Shown one piece after another: positions 10,278 through 19,078 of a DNA stretch of 64,000 bases. The stretch's first letter is position 1. Each line of letters starts with the position of its first letter. The stretch is from Aldehydirespirator sp965220485. GTDB lineage: Bacteria; Actinomycetota; Acidimicrobiia; Acidimicrobiales; Aldehydirespiratoraceae. The position numbers were made by a program, and so were the translations under genes. Under the pieces are notes generated by a model, which saw nothing but the letters and a program-made list of their open reading frames with translations, was not told where the DNA came from and made no database searches. The DNA lies in contig OZ244832.1 of NCBI GenBank assembly GCA_965220485.1, positions 4,464,001-4,528,000 on the forward strand. Reading direction: 5' to 3'.

Positions 10278-11299
10278 ATGAGTAGTTCCAAGGGGTGGGG
10301 GTCCACGATGTGAGGGGTGAGGGCGTCCAAGCTCGGGGTTGTCCACAGACCCCGATCCTGGAGGACCTTGGTATGAACCCGGACTTGGACACCCTCGTGA
10401 CTGCACTGTATGTGAGGGTCGACGATTTGTTGGTCGCGCATCCCGAGTGGGCGCCTGAGCGGCCTGTGGTGGGGATCGCGCCGAGGCTGTCGGACGCGGA
10501 GCTGGTCACCTTGGCGGTGCTGCAGGCGCTGTTGGGGTTCGACTCCGAGGCCCGCTTCATCCGCTACGCCGCAGCGCACCTTCAGCCGTGGTTCCCGTTC
10601 GTGCCGCAGCGGCCCGGCTACAACAAGCGCCTGCGCCGCAGCGGCGAGCTGATCAATCACATGATCGGCGCGCTGGCCCGGGACTGCGACTCCTACCACG
10701 ACGACGTCTGGGTCGTGGACTCGACCCCGGTGGAGTGCGGCCGCAGCCGCGAGACCCAGAGGCGCTCCGACCTCGCAGGATGGGCCGCCTACGGCTACTG
10801 CGCCTCGCACTCGCGATGGTTCTGGGGGCTGCGCCTGCACCTCATCACAGCGCCGTCGGGGCTGCCGGTGGCCTACGCGCTCACCGGGGCCAAAGCCGAC
10901 GAGCGCGACACGTGCCTGGACATGATCACCCACGCCGGGATCGCCCGGCGCGGCCAGACCCTCATCGCCGACAAGGGCTACCGGCGAGCCAGCTTCGAGC
11001 ACGAGCTCAACGCCGCCGGCATCACCCTCATCCGCCCCGCCGCCAAAACAGAGCCGCCCCGGCCCGGTCGGCGGTTCCTGCGCCCGCTGCGCCAGATCAT
11101 CGAATCGGTCAACTGGACCCTCAAAGCCCAACTCGGCCTCGAACGCCACCGCGGCCGCACCCGCTGCGGTGTCGCCGCGCGCATACTGCAACGACTCCTC
11201 GCCCTCACAGCAGCCATCTGGCACAACGAAACCACCCAACAACCCGGCCCCGCCCGCTCCCTGATCGCCTACGACCACTGACCCCTTGGAACTAACCAT
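10278..11299 (+). mobile_element. Complete IS982-family insertion sequence, about 1.02 kb
   Basis: The ends are 19-bp inverted repeats at 10278-10296 and 11281-11299 that match at 17 positions and share the core TAGTTCCAAGGGGT. CTAG flanks both ends (10274-10277, 11300-11303), which could be a short target duplication or part of longer repeats. One transposase gene fills the element and its stop codon overlaps the right repeat. The right end sits inside the first codons of a binding-protein gene, while the left side holds no continuation of that gene. This points to an IS-linked deletion. Confidence 0.85.
10373..11281 (+). CDS. IS982-family transposase
   Basis: 302 aa DDE transposase. The N-terminus (DDLLVAHPEW, LSDAELVTLAVLQALLGF) is typical of IS982. 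Catalytic residues are the Asp of VVDSTPVEC, the Asp of LIADKGYRR and the Glu of IIESVNWTLK. The ATG at 10373 follows the ribosome site GGAGG at about 10360; the same frame is open upstream to 10295 but without a better start. The C-terminal end lies within the right terminal repeat. No truncation or frameshift is visible, so the copy is probably active. Confidence 0.9.
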   Translation: MNPDLDTLVTALYVRVDDLLVAHPEWAPERPVVGIAPRLSDAELVTLAVLQALLGFDSEARFIRYAAAHLQPWFPFVPQRPGYNKRLRRSGELINHMIGALARDCDSYHDDVWVVDSTPVECGRSRETQRRSDLAGWAAYGYCASHSRWFWGLRLHLITAPSGLPVAYALTGAKADERDTCLDMITHAGIARRGQTLIADKGYRRASFEHELNAAGITLIRPAAKTEPPRPGRRFLRPLRQIIESVNWTLKAQLGLERHRGRTRCGVAARILQRLLALTAAIWHNETTQQPGPARSLIAYDH

Positions 11300-11333
11300 C
11301 TAGGAGCCAGCCCATTATTCTCTTGGTATTCAT
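11292..11333 (-). pseudogene. 5' stub of ABC transporter substrate-binding protein, cut by IS982
   Basis: On the minus strand a strong ribosome site (GGGAGGG at 11339-11345) precedes an ATG at 11333 that encodes MNTKRIMGWLL, the start of a signal peptide. The frame then enters the IS982 right end and stops after two more codons. It lies 86 bp downstream of the permease gene, exactly where the periplasmic binding protein of this importer type is expected. No continuation is found beyond the other end of the IS (below 10274). I infer that the gene was broken and its body deleted. Confidence 0.7.
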
Positions 11334-11419
11334 GTTTTCCCTCCCGGGTTGGGGTTGTTGTCGGTCACGGCGGTCCTCACGGCTTGCATGCTGGTTGACG
11401 GTGAGGTTGCTGCACGCGC

Positions 11420-12202
11420 TCACGCCGAACTCCTGGCCACGAAGTACCAGGGCATGACGAGACGCTCGATCAGCACTGCGAGGGCGTAGAGGCCGATGCC
11501 CACGAGCGAGCCGGCGAGGACCGCGGCCCAGGCGTCGTCGTAGCGGGTGAGCCCGGCCGAGTTGGTGATGAGGTTGCCGAGGGCGTCCTGGCGCCCGCCG
11601 AAGTACTCCGCCACGATGGCCGCGATCACGGCCAGCGACGTGGCCAGCTTCAGCGCGGTGAAGAAGAACGGCATGGCGTTGGGGATGCGCACCTCGCGCA
11701 TGATCCGCCACTTCCCGGCCCCGTAGGACTCCATCAGCTCGACCTGGCTGGCCTCGACCTGGCCCAGACCCCGGGCTGTGTTGATGAACACCGGGAAGAA
11801 GACCAGCACCACCACCACGGCCTGGTTCGAGCGCGGCGACAGGAGCCCGAACCAGGCGTTGAAGATGGGTGCCAGCGCGATGATCGGCACCGCGTTGACG
11901 GCAACGGCCAGGGGAGTGAGCGTCTCGTTGGCCGCGCGGAACGCCGTGACCAGCAGGGCGGCCACCGCTCCCAGCGCCACCCCGGCGAGGAGCCCGGTGA
12001 CGATGATGAAGCCGGTGACGCCGGTTGCGGTCACGATGGCGTCGAAGTTCTCCGCGACCGCACCGGCGATGTCAGACGGAGGCGGCAGCACGAAGCCGTC
12101 GGGACGGATCACGGCCAGAGCGGCCTCCCAACCGCCGAAGATGACCACAGCAGCAACCACCGGCGGCAGCCACGAGCGCAGCAACGTCCGTGCGGCGGTC
12201 AC
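11420..12202 (-). CDS. ABC transporter permease (SsuC/TauC/ThiX-like)
   Basis: 260 aa inner-membrane permease of the nitrate/sulfonate/taurine/pyrimidine-precursor importer class. Several hydrophobic segments are clear (VVAAVVIFGGWEAALAVI, TGFIIVTGLLAGVALGAVAAL). The ATPase-contacting EAA loop reads MESYGAGKWRIMREV followed by RIPNAMP. The GTG start at 12202 is the longest supported. It is the last intact gene of the minus-strand pyrimidine operon and the second permease of the transporter. Substrate is inferred from context as a pyrimidine or related compound. The receptor gene that should follow is reduced to a stub by IS982. Confidence 0.85.
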   Translation of the reverse strand: MTAARTLLRSWLPPVVAAVVIFGGWEAALAVIRPDGFVLPPPSDIAGAVAENFDAIVTATGVTGFIIVTGLLAGVALGAVAALLVTAFRAANETLTPLAVAVNAVPIIALAPIFNAWFGLLSPRSNQAVVVVLVFFPVFINTARGLGQVEASQVELMESYGAGKWRIMREVRIPNAMPFFFTALKLATSLAVIAAIVAEYFGGRQDALGNLITNSAGLTRYDDAWAAVLAGSLVGIGLYALAVLIERLVMPWYFVARSSA

Positions 12203-12251
12203 GGCTGCATCGGCCTTCGGTTGCTGGCGGGGCTGGCGGTGGTCACGGCTG

Positions 12252-13085
12252 CTATCGACCTCCTCGTAGCGCGTCTCGCACCGCGGTCACGTTGGCAAAG
12301 AAGGCGGGGTCGTCGCGGGTTGCCTCGTTGCGCTCGCCCAGGTCGTTGTCGATCGCTGCCGCGATCATCCCCGGACGGGGCGACATGACCATGACCTTGG
12401 TGGACAGGAACACCGCCTCGGGAATGGAGTGGGTGACGAACACGACGGTGATCTGTGTCTCCGACCAGATGCGCAGGAGTTCGTTCTGCATGTGCTCGCG
12501 GGTCATCTCGTCGAGCGCACCGAAGGGCTCGTCCATCAGCAGCATCTCCGGGTGGAACGACATAGCCCGAGCGATGGCGATGCGCTGCTGCATACCCCCG
12601 GACAGTTCGGCGGATTGGTGGCGGGCGAACTCCTCGAGCTTCACGAGCTCGAGCATCTCCGCTGACCGCCGGCGCCGGTCGGCCGCCTTCCAGCCCATCA
12701 GCTCGAGCGGCAGCTCGATATTGCGCGACACATTGCGCCACTCGAACAGTCCGGCCCTCTGGAACACCATCGAGTAGTCGCGGTCGAGGCGGGCCTGATC
12801 GGCTGTCTTGCCGTTGACCAGGATGGTGCCCTCGGTGGTGTCGATCAGGGCTGCGATCAGGCGCAGCAGAGTGCTCTTGCCGCAACCGGACGGCCCGATG
12901 AGGGTGACGAACTCGCCCCGGCCGATCTCCAGGTCGATGTCTTCCAGCGCCCTCACCTCGTTGGGGCGTCCGGGGTTGAAGATCTTGGAGGTGCCCCGGA
13001 TCTCGACGGCCGCGGGCTCGGGGCTGGCCGCGGGCTGGGGGGCGGCCGGAGGCTCGGGGCTGGCCGCGGGGCTCGTCTCGCTCAT
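12252..13085 (-). CDS. ABC transporter ATP-binding protein (SsuB/TauB-like)
   Basis: 277 aa ATPase subunit. Walker A is GPSGCGKST, the signature is LSGGMQQRIAIARA, and Walker B is MLLMDEP followed by FGALDEMTREHMQ. A Pro/Ala/Glu-rich extension of about 35 residues (MSETSPAASPEPPAAP and on) precedes the conserved IRGTSKIFNPG start, which is unusual for the family but common in G+C-rich actinobacteria. The ATG at 13085 overlaps the stop of the upstream permease by four bases (ATGA), so the two are translationally coupled. It energises the importer formed with the two flanking permeases. Confidence 0.9.
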   Translation of the reverse strand: MSETSPAASPEPPAAPQPAASPEPAAVEIRGTSKIFNPGRPNEVRALEDIDLEIGRGEFVTLIGPSGCGKSTLLRLIAALIDTTEGTILVNGKTADQARLDRDYSMVFQRAGLFEWRNVSRNIELPLELMGWKAADRRRRSAEMLELVKLEEFARHQSAELSGGMQQRIAIARAMSFHPEMLLMDEPFGALDEMTREHMQNELLRIWSETQITVVFVTHSIPEAVFLSTKVMVMSPRPGMIAAAIDNDLGERNEATRDDPAFFANVTAVRDALRGGR

Positions 13086-14101
13086 GTGACCGTCTCGCGG
13101 CCCTTGCGACCCACCAGCGCGTACTCCATCGACGAGATGACCGCGAACACGAAGATCCCCAGCGCGGCCGCGCCCAGCACGGCGACGTAGAGCCGCTCCG
13201 GGCCGGTGGTGTAGCGCTGGGCCTCCAGCAGCACGCGCCGGCCCAGGCCTCCCTTCACCCCGGCGGAGATCTCACCCACGATGGCTCCCACCACGCTGGC
13301 GGTGGCCGCGATCTTGAATGCCGCGAACAGGTACGGCAGCGACGCCGGCAGGCGCAGCCGCCACAGCGTCTGCCCCCAGCGGGCCGCGTAGGAATCCATC
13401 AGCTCCAAGTTCTCGGGCCGGGGGGACTGCAGGCCTCGTAGCCCGTTGATCGTCACCGGGAAGAACGTGAGGTAGGTGGCGATGATCGACACCGACATCC
13501 AGTCCTGCCACTCGAAAGGCAGGAAGTCCAGGCTCTTGCGGCCCCAGATCACGATGATGGGCGCGATGGCGATCAGCGGAATGGTCTGGCTGGCGATCAC
13601 ATGGGGCACCAGCGCCCGCTCCAGCCGCCCCGAGGTCGTCAGCACGATGGCGATGCCCAGGCCCACGACGACACCGACGGCGAATCCCACGGCCGCCTCC
13701 CTCAGGGTGAAGGCGGCCTCGCCCGCCACGATCGACCAGAACGGCTCGTTGGTGCCCCGCGGCTCCTCGAAGATCCCCGAGACGATGTCGAGCACCGGCG
13801 GCATTCTGAGGTCGTCCGACTCGGGCAGTATCGAACCGACGAGCGGCCAGTCGGCCTGGCCGTCGTCGATGGCCGACCCGAACGCCTTGTAAGCGCTGTA
13901 GGCCAGTGCCAGCAGGCACACGAACACGGTCAGAACGGCCACCTGCCTCGCGGTCCGGCGTGCTCGAATCCGGCGCCGCTCCCGGGCGGCCTGCTGGCGG
14001 ATGAGCTGCTCGCGGACGATGGGATCGTCGACGACTGCGGCTAGGTGCCCGTCACCGGACCCGCCAACGGCGTCGATGGTGCGTCCCGGCGGCTCGATCA
14101 C
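13082..14101 (-). CDS. ABC transporter permease (SsuC-like), first copy
   Basis: 339 aa permease with an N-terminal cytoplasmic region rich in Arg (RERRRIRARRTARQ) before its first membrane segment (VAVLTVFVCLLALAYSAY). The EAA loop reads MDSYAARWGQTLWRLRLPAS. It starts with GTG at 14101, 9 bp after the stop of the oxidoreductase gene, so it is part of the same operon. Together with the second permease it would form a heterodimeric channel. Substrate identity is by context only. Confidence 0.85.
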   Translation of the reverse strand: MIEPPGRTIDAVGGSGDGHLAAVVDDPIVREQLIRQQAARERRRIRARRTARQVAVLTVFVCLLALAYSAYKAFGSAIDDGQADWPLVGSILPESDDLRMPPVLDIVSGIFEEPRGTNEPFWSIVAGEAAFTLREAAVGFAVGVVVGLGIAIVLTTSGRLERALVPHVIASQTIPLIAIAPIIVIWGRKSLDFLPFEWQDWMSVSIIATYLTFFPVTINGLRGLQSPRPENLELMDSYAARWGQTLWRLRLPASLPYLFAAFKIAATASVVGAIVGEISAGVKGGLGRRVLLEAQRYTTGPERLYVAVLGAAALGIFVFAVISSMEYALVGRKGRETVT

Positions 14102-14110
14102 AGCAGCCGG

Positions 14111-15112
14111 TCAGCCGTTGAGGACCGGGATGATCCGCTGGCCGTAGGCGTTGAGCGTTTCGTCCTTCTGGTCGTGCATGAGGTAGACGGCGAACTGGTC
14201 GACACCCAGGTCGCGCAGCTCCTGGAGTCGGGCGATGTGGTTGTCGGTGTCGCCGAGGATGCAGAAACGGTCGATCACATCGTCGGGCACGAAGTCGGTG
14301 TGCACGTTGCCGGTCCGGCCATGCTCGGCGTAGTCGTAACCCTCGCGGCCCTTGATGTAGTCGGTCAGTGCCGGGGGCACTCCGACGCCGGCATCGCCGT
14401 AGCGATCCACCAGGTCGGCCACGTGGTTGCCGACCATTCCGCCGAACCAGCGAACCTGGTCTCGCTGGTGGGCCAGGTTCTCTCCCACGTAGGCCGGCGC
14501 GGCCACGCACACGTACAGCTCATCGGGGTCGCGGCCCGCGTCCGTCGCGGCCTGGCGCACGGCGGCGATGGTCCACTCGGTGATCTGGGGATCGGCGAGT
14601 TGCAGTATGAACCCGTCGGCCTGCTCGCCGCAGAGCTTCAAGGCACGGGGGCCGTAGCCGGCCATCAACATGTCGAGCCGGCTGCCGTCGGACCATGGGA
14701 ACTGCTGGCGGGTGCCGTTGTAGTCGACCTCCCGGCCCTCGGCCAGGCCCTTGATGACCTTCATCGACTCGGCCAGGGTGGCCAGGCTGGCAGGAGTGTG
14801 GCCCAGCACCCGCATGGCCGAGTCGCCCCGGCCGATGCCGCACACTGTGCGGTTGCCGAACATGTCGTTGAGGGTGGCGAACAGCGAGGCGGTGACCGTC
14901 CAGTTGCGGGTGCCGGGATTGGTGACCATCGGCCCGATCATCATGCGGTTCGTGGCCGACAGCATCTGGCTGTAGACCACGAACGGCTCCTGCCACAGCA
15001 CATGGCTGTCGAAGGTCCATCCGTGGGAGAACCCGTGCGTCTCGGCCCGCCGGGCCAGGTCCACCACCCGCCACGCAGGAGGATCGGTCTGCAGAACCAC
15101 TCCGAAATCCAT
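14111..15112 (-). CDS. LLM-class F420-dependent oxidoreductase (TIGR03842 type)
   Basis: 333 aa luciferase-like monooxygenase-fold protein beginning MDFGVVLQTDPPAWRVVDLA, with the features of the actinobacterial TIGR03842 group (TFDSHVLWQEPF, GPMVTNPGTRNW, CGIGRGDSAMRVLG). These enzymes are thought to use coenzyme F420 or FMN for hydride transfer. The ATG at 15112 follows the ribosome site TAGGAG. It lies inside the pyrimidine catabolism operon, between the semialdehyde dehydrogenase and the importer. No classical dihydropyrimidine dehydrogenase is present in the window, so this gene is a candidate for an F420-linked redox step on a pyrimidine. That role is inference. Confidence 0.85.
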   Translation of the reverse strand: MDFGVVLQTDPPAWRVVDLARRAETHGFSHGWTFDSHVLWQEPFVVYSQMLSATNRMMIGPMVTNPGTRNWTVTASLFATLNDMFGNRTVCGIGRGDSAMRVLGHTPASLATLAESMKVIKGLAEGREVDYNGTRQQFPWSDGSRLDMLMAGYGPRALKLCGEQADGFILQLADPQITEWTIAAVRQAATDAGRDPDELYVCVAAPAYVGENLAHQRDQVRWFGGMVGNHVADLVDRYGDAGVGVPPALTDYIKGREGYDYAEHGRTGNVHTDFVPDDVIDRFCILGDTDNHIARLQELRDLGVDQFAVYLMHDQKDETLNAYGQRIIPVLNG

Positions 15113-15160
15113 GGCCGCGGCTCCTAACGGTCCGGCTGCAGGCCAATCACTGCCGCACCC

Positions 15161-16648
15161 TCAGTGGTTCCGGGGGAAACCCAGGTCGACGACACTGTCG
15201 GCCGGGTCGGGCCAGCGGGCCGTGACGGCCTTGGCTTTGGTGAAGAAGTGGATGCCCTCGGGCCCGTACATGTGGGTGTCGCCGAACAGCGAGTTCTTCC
15301 AGCCGCCGAAGGAGTGATACCCGACCGGCACCGGTATGGGGACGTTGACACCCACCATTCCCGCGTCGGCGTCGAGCTGGAACTGCCGGGCCGCGCCCCC
15401 GTCCCGGGTGAAGATCGCCGCGCCGTTGCCCCACGGGTTCTGCTCGATCAGCTCCACGGCCTCGTGGTAGGTGTCGGACCGCACCACGCACAGCACCGGG
15501 CCGAAGATCTCGTCGCGGTACACCGACATGTCCGGCGTCACATGGTCGAGCAACGACACTCCGAGAAAGAAGCCGTCGCCGTCGAAGACCGCGTTGCGCC
15601 CGTCCATCACGACGTGAGCCCCCTCGTCGGCTCCGGCGCTGACGTAGCCCGCCACCCGGTCGCGGTGCTCGCGTGTGATCAGCGGGCCCATCTCGGATTC
15701 GGGGTCGTCGCCGGGCCCGACGCGCAGCTTGTCCATCCGCACCCTGATGGCGTCCACCAGCGGGTCGGCCGCGTCGCCCACGGCCACCACCACCGACACG
15801 GCCATGCAGCGCTCGCCCGCCGAGCCGTAGGCGGCGGAGACGGCCGCGTCGGCGGCCAGGTCGATGTCTGCGTCGGGCAGCACGACCATGTGGTTCTTGG
15901 CCCCGCCGAGAGCCTGCACCCGCTTGCCGGCCGAGGTGCCGGTCTCATAGACGTAGCGGGCGATGGGGGTGGAGCCCACGAAGCTGACCGCCTTGACATC
16001 GGGGTGTGCCAGTAGCCGGTCCACGGCCACCTTGTCGCCGTTGACCAGGTTGAGCACTCCCGGTGGGAACCCGGCCTCGAAGGCCAGTTCGGCCACCAGC
16101 CGCGGCGCGGACGGGTCGCGCTCGGAGGGCTTGAGCACGAACGTGTTGCCGCACGCAACGGCGTTGGGAATCATCCACAACGGCACCATGGCCGGGAAGT
16201 TGAACGGAGTTATGCCCGCGACCACCCCCAGGGGCTGGCGCACGGTGTACACGTCGACGCCGCTGGACGCCTGGGAGTTGAAGCTGCCCTTGAGCAGGTC
16301 GGCCAGGCCGCACGCGTACTCGATGTTCTCCAGTCCCCGGGCCACCTCGCCCAGCGCGTCGGAGCGCACCTTGCCGTGCTCTGCGGTCAAGCGGGCGGCG
16401 ATCTCGGCCGCGTTGGCCTCCACCAGGTTGCGGAAGGCCAGCATCAGCTTGGTGCGGGCCGCCAGCGATGTGTGGCGCCAGTCCTCGAACGCGGCTCTGG
16501 CCGAGGCCACCGCGGCGTCGACCTCCTCGACGCTGGCCAATCCGACCTCAGCGGTGTGCTCGCCGGTGGCGGGATTGAATACCGGATGGGTCCGGCCCGA
16601 CCGTGACGGGACGGTCTCGCCATCGATGAAGTGGTCAATTGTCTCCAC
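15161..16648 (-). CDS. mmsA: CoA-acylating (methyl)malonate-semialdehyde dehydrogenase
   Basis: 495 aa aldehyde dehydrogenase that converts malonate or methylmalonate semialdehyde to acetyl- or propionyl-CoA. The catalytic Cys is in GSAGERCMAVSV; ITPFNFPAMVPLWM and LKPSERDPS are family hallmarks. The frame is open far upstream, but the supported start is GTG at 16648 (VETIDHFIDGE) behind AGGAGA. In the operon it would take malonate semialdehyde derived from beta-alanine, the product of uracil breakdown. The aminotransferase that makes this semialdehyde is not in the window. The C-terminal FFTKAKAVTARWPD is conserved in the MMSDH group. Confidence 0.9.
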   Translation of the reverse strand: METIDHFIDGETVPSRSGRTHPVFNPATGEHTAEVGLASVEEVDAAVASARAAFEDWRHTSLAARTKLMLAFRNLVEANAAEIAARLTAEHGKVRSDALGEVARGLENIEYACGLADLLKGSFNSQASSGVDVYTVRQPLGVVAGITPFNFPAMVPLWMIPNAVACGNTFVLKPSERDPSAPRLVAELAFEAGFPPGVLNLVNGDKVAVDRLLAHPDVKAVSFVGSTPIARYVYETGTSAGKRVQALGGAKNHMVVLPDADIDLAADAAVSAAYGSAGERCMAVSVVVAVGDAADPLVDAIRVRMDKLRVGPGDDPESEMGPLITREHRDRVAGYVSAGADEGAHVVMDGRNAVFDGDGFFLGVSLLDHVTPDMSVYRDEIFGPVLCVVRSDTYHEAVELIEQNPWGNGAAIFTRDGGAARQFQLDADAGMVGVNVPIPVPVGYHSFGGWKNSLFGDTHMYGPEGIHFFTKAKAVTARWPDPADSVVDLGFPRNH

Positions 16649-16716
16649 TGGGTGTCTCCTGTCTGGGGTCTTGCTCCGGTCGGTTCCGGATCCGGCCGTT
16701 GTCGGGACCGAGAGGG

Positions 16717-18126
16717 CTACTGCAGGTACTGGCAGAGGCTGCGGCGCAGGTACTGCCCGTCCCCGGCGCGGCCCTGGTACTGGCCGTCGTCGATGACCCT
16801 CTTGCCCCGCGAGAACACCGTGTCGACGTGGCCGGTCACCTCCACGCCCTCGTAGGCCGAGTAGTCCATGTTCATGTGGTGGTTGTCGACGCTGATGGTC
16901 CAGCGCTTGTCCGGGTCGTAGATCACGATGTCGGCGTCGGATCCCGGCGCGATGATTCCCTTGCGGGGATACAGGCCCGTCATGCGGGCCGGGGTGGTGG
17001 CGCACAGCTCGACCCAGCGGGCCAGGCCGATCTCTCCGGCGACCACCCCCTGGTAGATCATGTCCATGCGGTGCTCGACACCGCCGATCCCGTTGGGGAT
17101 CGCCCGGAAGTCGCCCAGGCCCAGCTCCTTCTGCTCCTTCATGCAGAACGGGCAGTGGTCGGTTGACACCACGGCCAGGTCGTTGGTGCGCAGGCCCTTC
17201 CAGAGCTCGTCCTGGTGGTGCTCGTGGCGCGAGCGCAGCGGCGTGGAGCACACGTAGCCGGCGCCGTCGAAGCCGGGCTTGTCGAGGTGCTCCTCCAGGC
17301 TGAAGTACAGGTACTGCGGGCAGGTCTCCGCGAAGACGTTCATGCCGGTGTCGCGGGCCAGCGCCACCTGCTCGAGGGCCTCCTTGGCCGACAGGTGCAC
17401 GATGTACAGCGGCGACGCTCCCACCTTGGCCAGCTGGATGGCCCGGTGGGTGGCCTCGGACTCCAGCTCCTTGCGGCGCACGTAGCCGTGGTGGACGGGG
17501 GCGGTGTCGCCCCGCTCGAAGGCCTGCTCGGCCAGCACATCGATGGCCAGGCCGTTCTCGGCGTGCATCATGATCAGCCCGCCGTTGCCCGCGGCCTGCT
17601 GCATGGCCCGCAGGATCTGGCCGTCGTCCGCGAGGAACACACCGGGATAGGCCATGAACAGCTTGAAGCTGGTGATGCCCTCGTTGACCAGCAGGTCCAT
17701 CTCCTTGAGCGAGTCGTTGTCGACGCCGCCGATGATCATGTGGAAGCCGTAGTCGACGGCGCAGTTGCCCTCGGCTTTGGCCATCCAGGCGTCGAGGCAC
17801 TCCCTGACGTTCTCTCCGGTCTTCTGCACCGCGAAGTCGATGATGGTGGTGGTGCCGCCCCAGGCCGCGGCCCTGGTTCCCGTCTCGAAGGTGTCGGAGG
17901 CGAACGTCCCACCGAACGGCAGCTCCATGTGTGTGTGGACGTCGACGCCGCCGGGCACCACGAGCCTCCCGGTGGCGTCGATGACGTCAGCCCCCTGCTC
18001 GGCTGCGGCGGCGATGTCGCTGCCGGGACGCAGCACCGCCGTGATCTGCTCGCCGTCGATGAGAACCTCGGCCGGATCCGCGCCGGTCGAGCTGACGACG
18101 GTGCCTCCCTTGATCAGAGTTGTCAT
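16717..18126 (-). CDS. hydA: Dihydropyrimidinase / D-hydantoinase
   Basis: 469 aa amidohydrolase that opens the ring of dihydrouracil or dihydrothymine to N-carbamoyl-beta-amino acids. Metal ligands are visible: HxH in VDVHTHMELPF, the carbamylatable Lys in SFKLFMAYPG, His in MMHAENG and VHLSAKEA, and Asp in VSTDHCPFC. Length is normal for the family. The ATG at 18126 follows AGGAG. It lies between the beta-ureidopropionase and the semialdehyde dehydrogenase, which fits steps two to four of reductive pyrimidine catabolism. Confidence 0.93.
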   Translation of the reverse strand: MTTLIKGGTVVSSTGADPAEVLIDGEQITAVLRPGSDIAAAAEQGADVIDATGRLVVPGGVDVHTHMELPFGGTFASDTFETGTRAAAWGGTTTIIDFAVQKTGENVRECLDAWMAKAEGNCAVDYGFHMIIGGVDNDSLKEMDLLVNEGITSFKLFMAYPGVFLADDGQILRAMQQAAGNGGLIMMHAENGLAIDVLAEQAFERGDTAPVHHGYVRRKELESEATHRAIQLAKVGASPLYIVHLSAKEALEQVALARDTGMNVFAETCPQYLYFSLEEHLDKPGFDGAGYVCSTPLRSRHEHHQDELWKGLRTNDLAVVSTDHCPFCMKEQKELGLGDFRAIPNGIGGVEHRMDMIYQGVVAGEIGLARWVELCATTPARMTGLYPRKGIIAPGSDADIVIYDPDKRWTISVDNHHMNMDYSAYEGVEVTGHVDTVFSRGKRVIDDGQYQGRAGDGQYLRRSLCQYLQ

Positions 18127-18235
18127 CTTTGTCTCCTTCCAGGAGCTGAGACCTCGGGGTCTGGGACCTGAGTGTCGTTGAGGGGTGTGACAGCCAGTCC
18201 GGAGATATTTCAGAGGCTTTGGGACTGCAGCTCGA

Positions 18236-19078
18236 TCAGGGGGCGGTCAGCGACTCGTAGGTGTCGGGCCGGCGGTCCCGGTAGAAGGCCCACTGGGAAC
18301 GGACCTCCTCGACCTGGTCGAGGTCGAGGTCGCGCACCACCAGCTCCTCGGCCTGGTCTGACGCGGTGCCGTCCACGAACTGCCCTCGCGGATTGGCGAA
18401 GTACGAGGTGCCGTAGAAGTCGTTGTCGCCCAGCGGCTCGATCCCCACCCGATTGATGGCCCCTACGAAGTACATGTTGGCCGCCGCGGCCGAGGTCTGC
18501 TCGAGCTGCCAGAGGTACGCGGAGAGGCCCCGGCTGGTGGCCGACGGGTTGAACACGATCTCCGCTCCGGCCAGTCCGAGCGCACGCCAGCCCTCGGGGA
18601 AGTGGCGGTCGTAGCAGATGTACACCCCGACCGTGCCGACCGCGGTCTCGAACACCGGGTAGCCGAGGTTGCCGGGACGGAAGTAGAACTTCTCCCAGAA
18701 CCCCTTCACCTGCGGTATGTGGGTCTTGCGGTACTTGCCGAGGTAGGTGCCGTCGGCGTCGATCACCGCCGCGGTGTTGTAGAGGAACCCGGCCTTCTCC
18801 CGCTCGTACATGGGCAGCACCAGCACCATCTCGTGCTTGGCCGCCAACTCCTGGAATCGCTTGGTCGTCGGTCCGTCGGGTATGGCCTCGGCGTAGGAGT
18901 AGAACTCGGTGTCCTGCACCTGGCAGAAGTACGGGCCGTAGAACAGCTCCTGGAAGCACATCACCCTGGTGCCGGCTGCGGCCGCCTCGGCCACGTGCTT
19001 CTCGTGGAGCTCGATCATCGACTCCTTGTCGCCGGTCCAGGCCACCTGAACGATCGCAGCGGTCACGGTTCGTGCCAT
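18236..19078 (-). CDS. Beta-ureidopropionase / N-carbamoyl amidase (nitrilase superfamily)
   Basis: 280 aa carbon-nitrogen hydrolase that would release ammonia and CO2 from N-carbamoyl-beta-alanine. The Glu-Lys-Cys triad is seen as Glu44 (FQELFYGP), Lys of GKYRKTHIP and Cys of YICYDRHFPEGW. I chose the ATG at 19078 (MARTVTAAIVQ) because AGGGAGG lies just upstream; the frame extends 29 codons further without support. It is the first gene of the minus-strand pyrimidine operon, which runs through dihydropyrimidinase and dehydrogenase to the importer. Confidence 0.9.
   Translation of the reverse strand: MARTVTAAIVQVAWTGDKESMIELHEKHVAEAAAAGTRVMCFQELFYGPYFCQVQDTEFYSYAEAIPDGPTTKRFQELAAKHEMVLVLPMYEREKAGFLYNTAAVIDADGTYLGKYRKTHIPQVKGFWEKFYFRPGNLGYPVFETAVGTVGVYICYDRHFPEGWRALGLAGAEIVFNPSATSRGLSAYLWQLEQTSAAAANMYFVGAINRVGIEPLGDNDFYGTSYFANPRGQFVDGTASDQAEELVVRDLDLDQVEEVRSQWAFYRDRRPDTYESLTAP

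Noticed and set aside
8503..10281. 592-codon plus-strand frame overlapping the FN3/SLH region
   Set aside because: Arg/His/Gly-rich shadow in the +1 frame of the real gene, no ribosome site.
15161..17800. 879-codon frame that joins the semialdehyde dehydrogenase to upstream sequence
   Set aside because: The upstream half is a shadow of dihydropyrimidinase; the dehydrogenase has its own GTG and AGGAGA.
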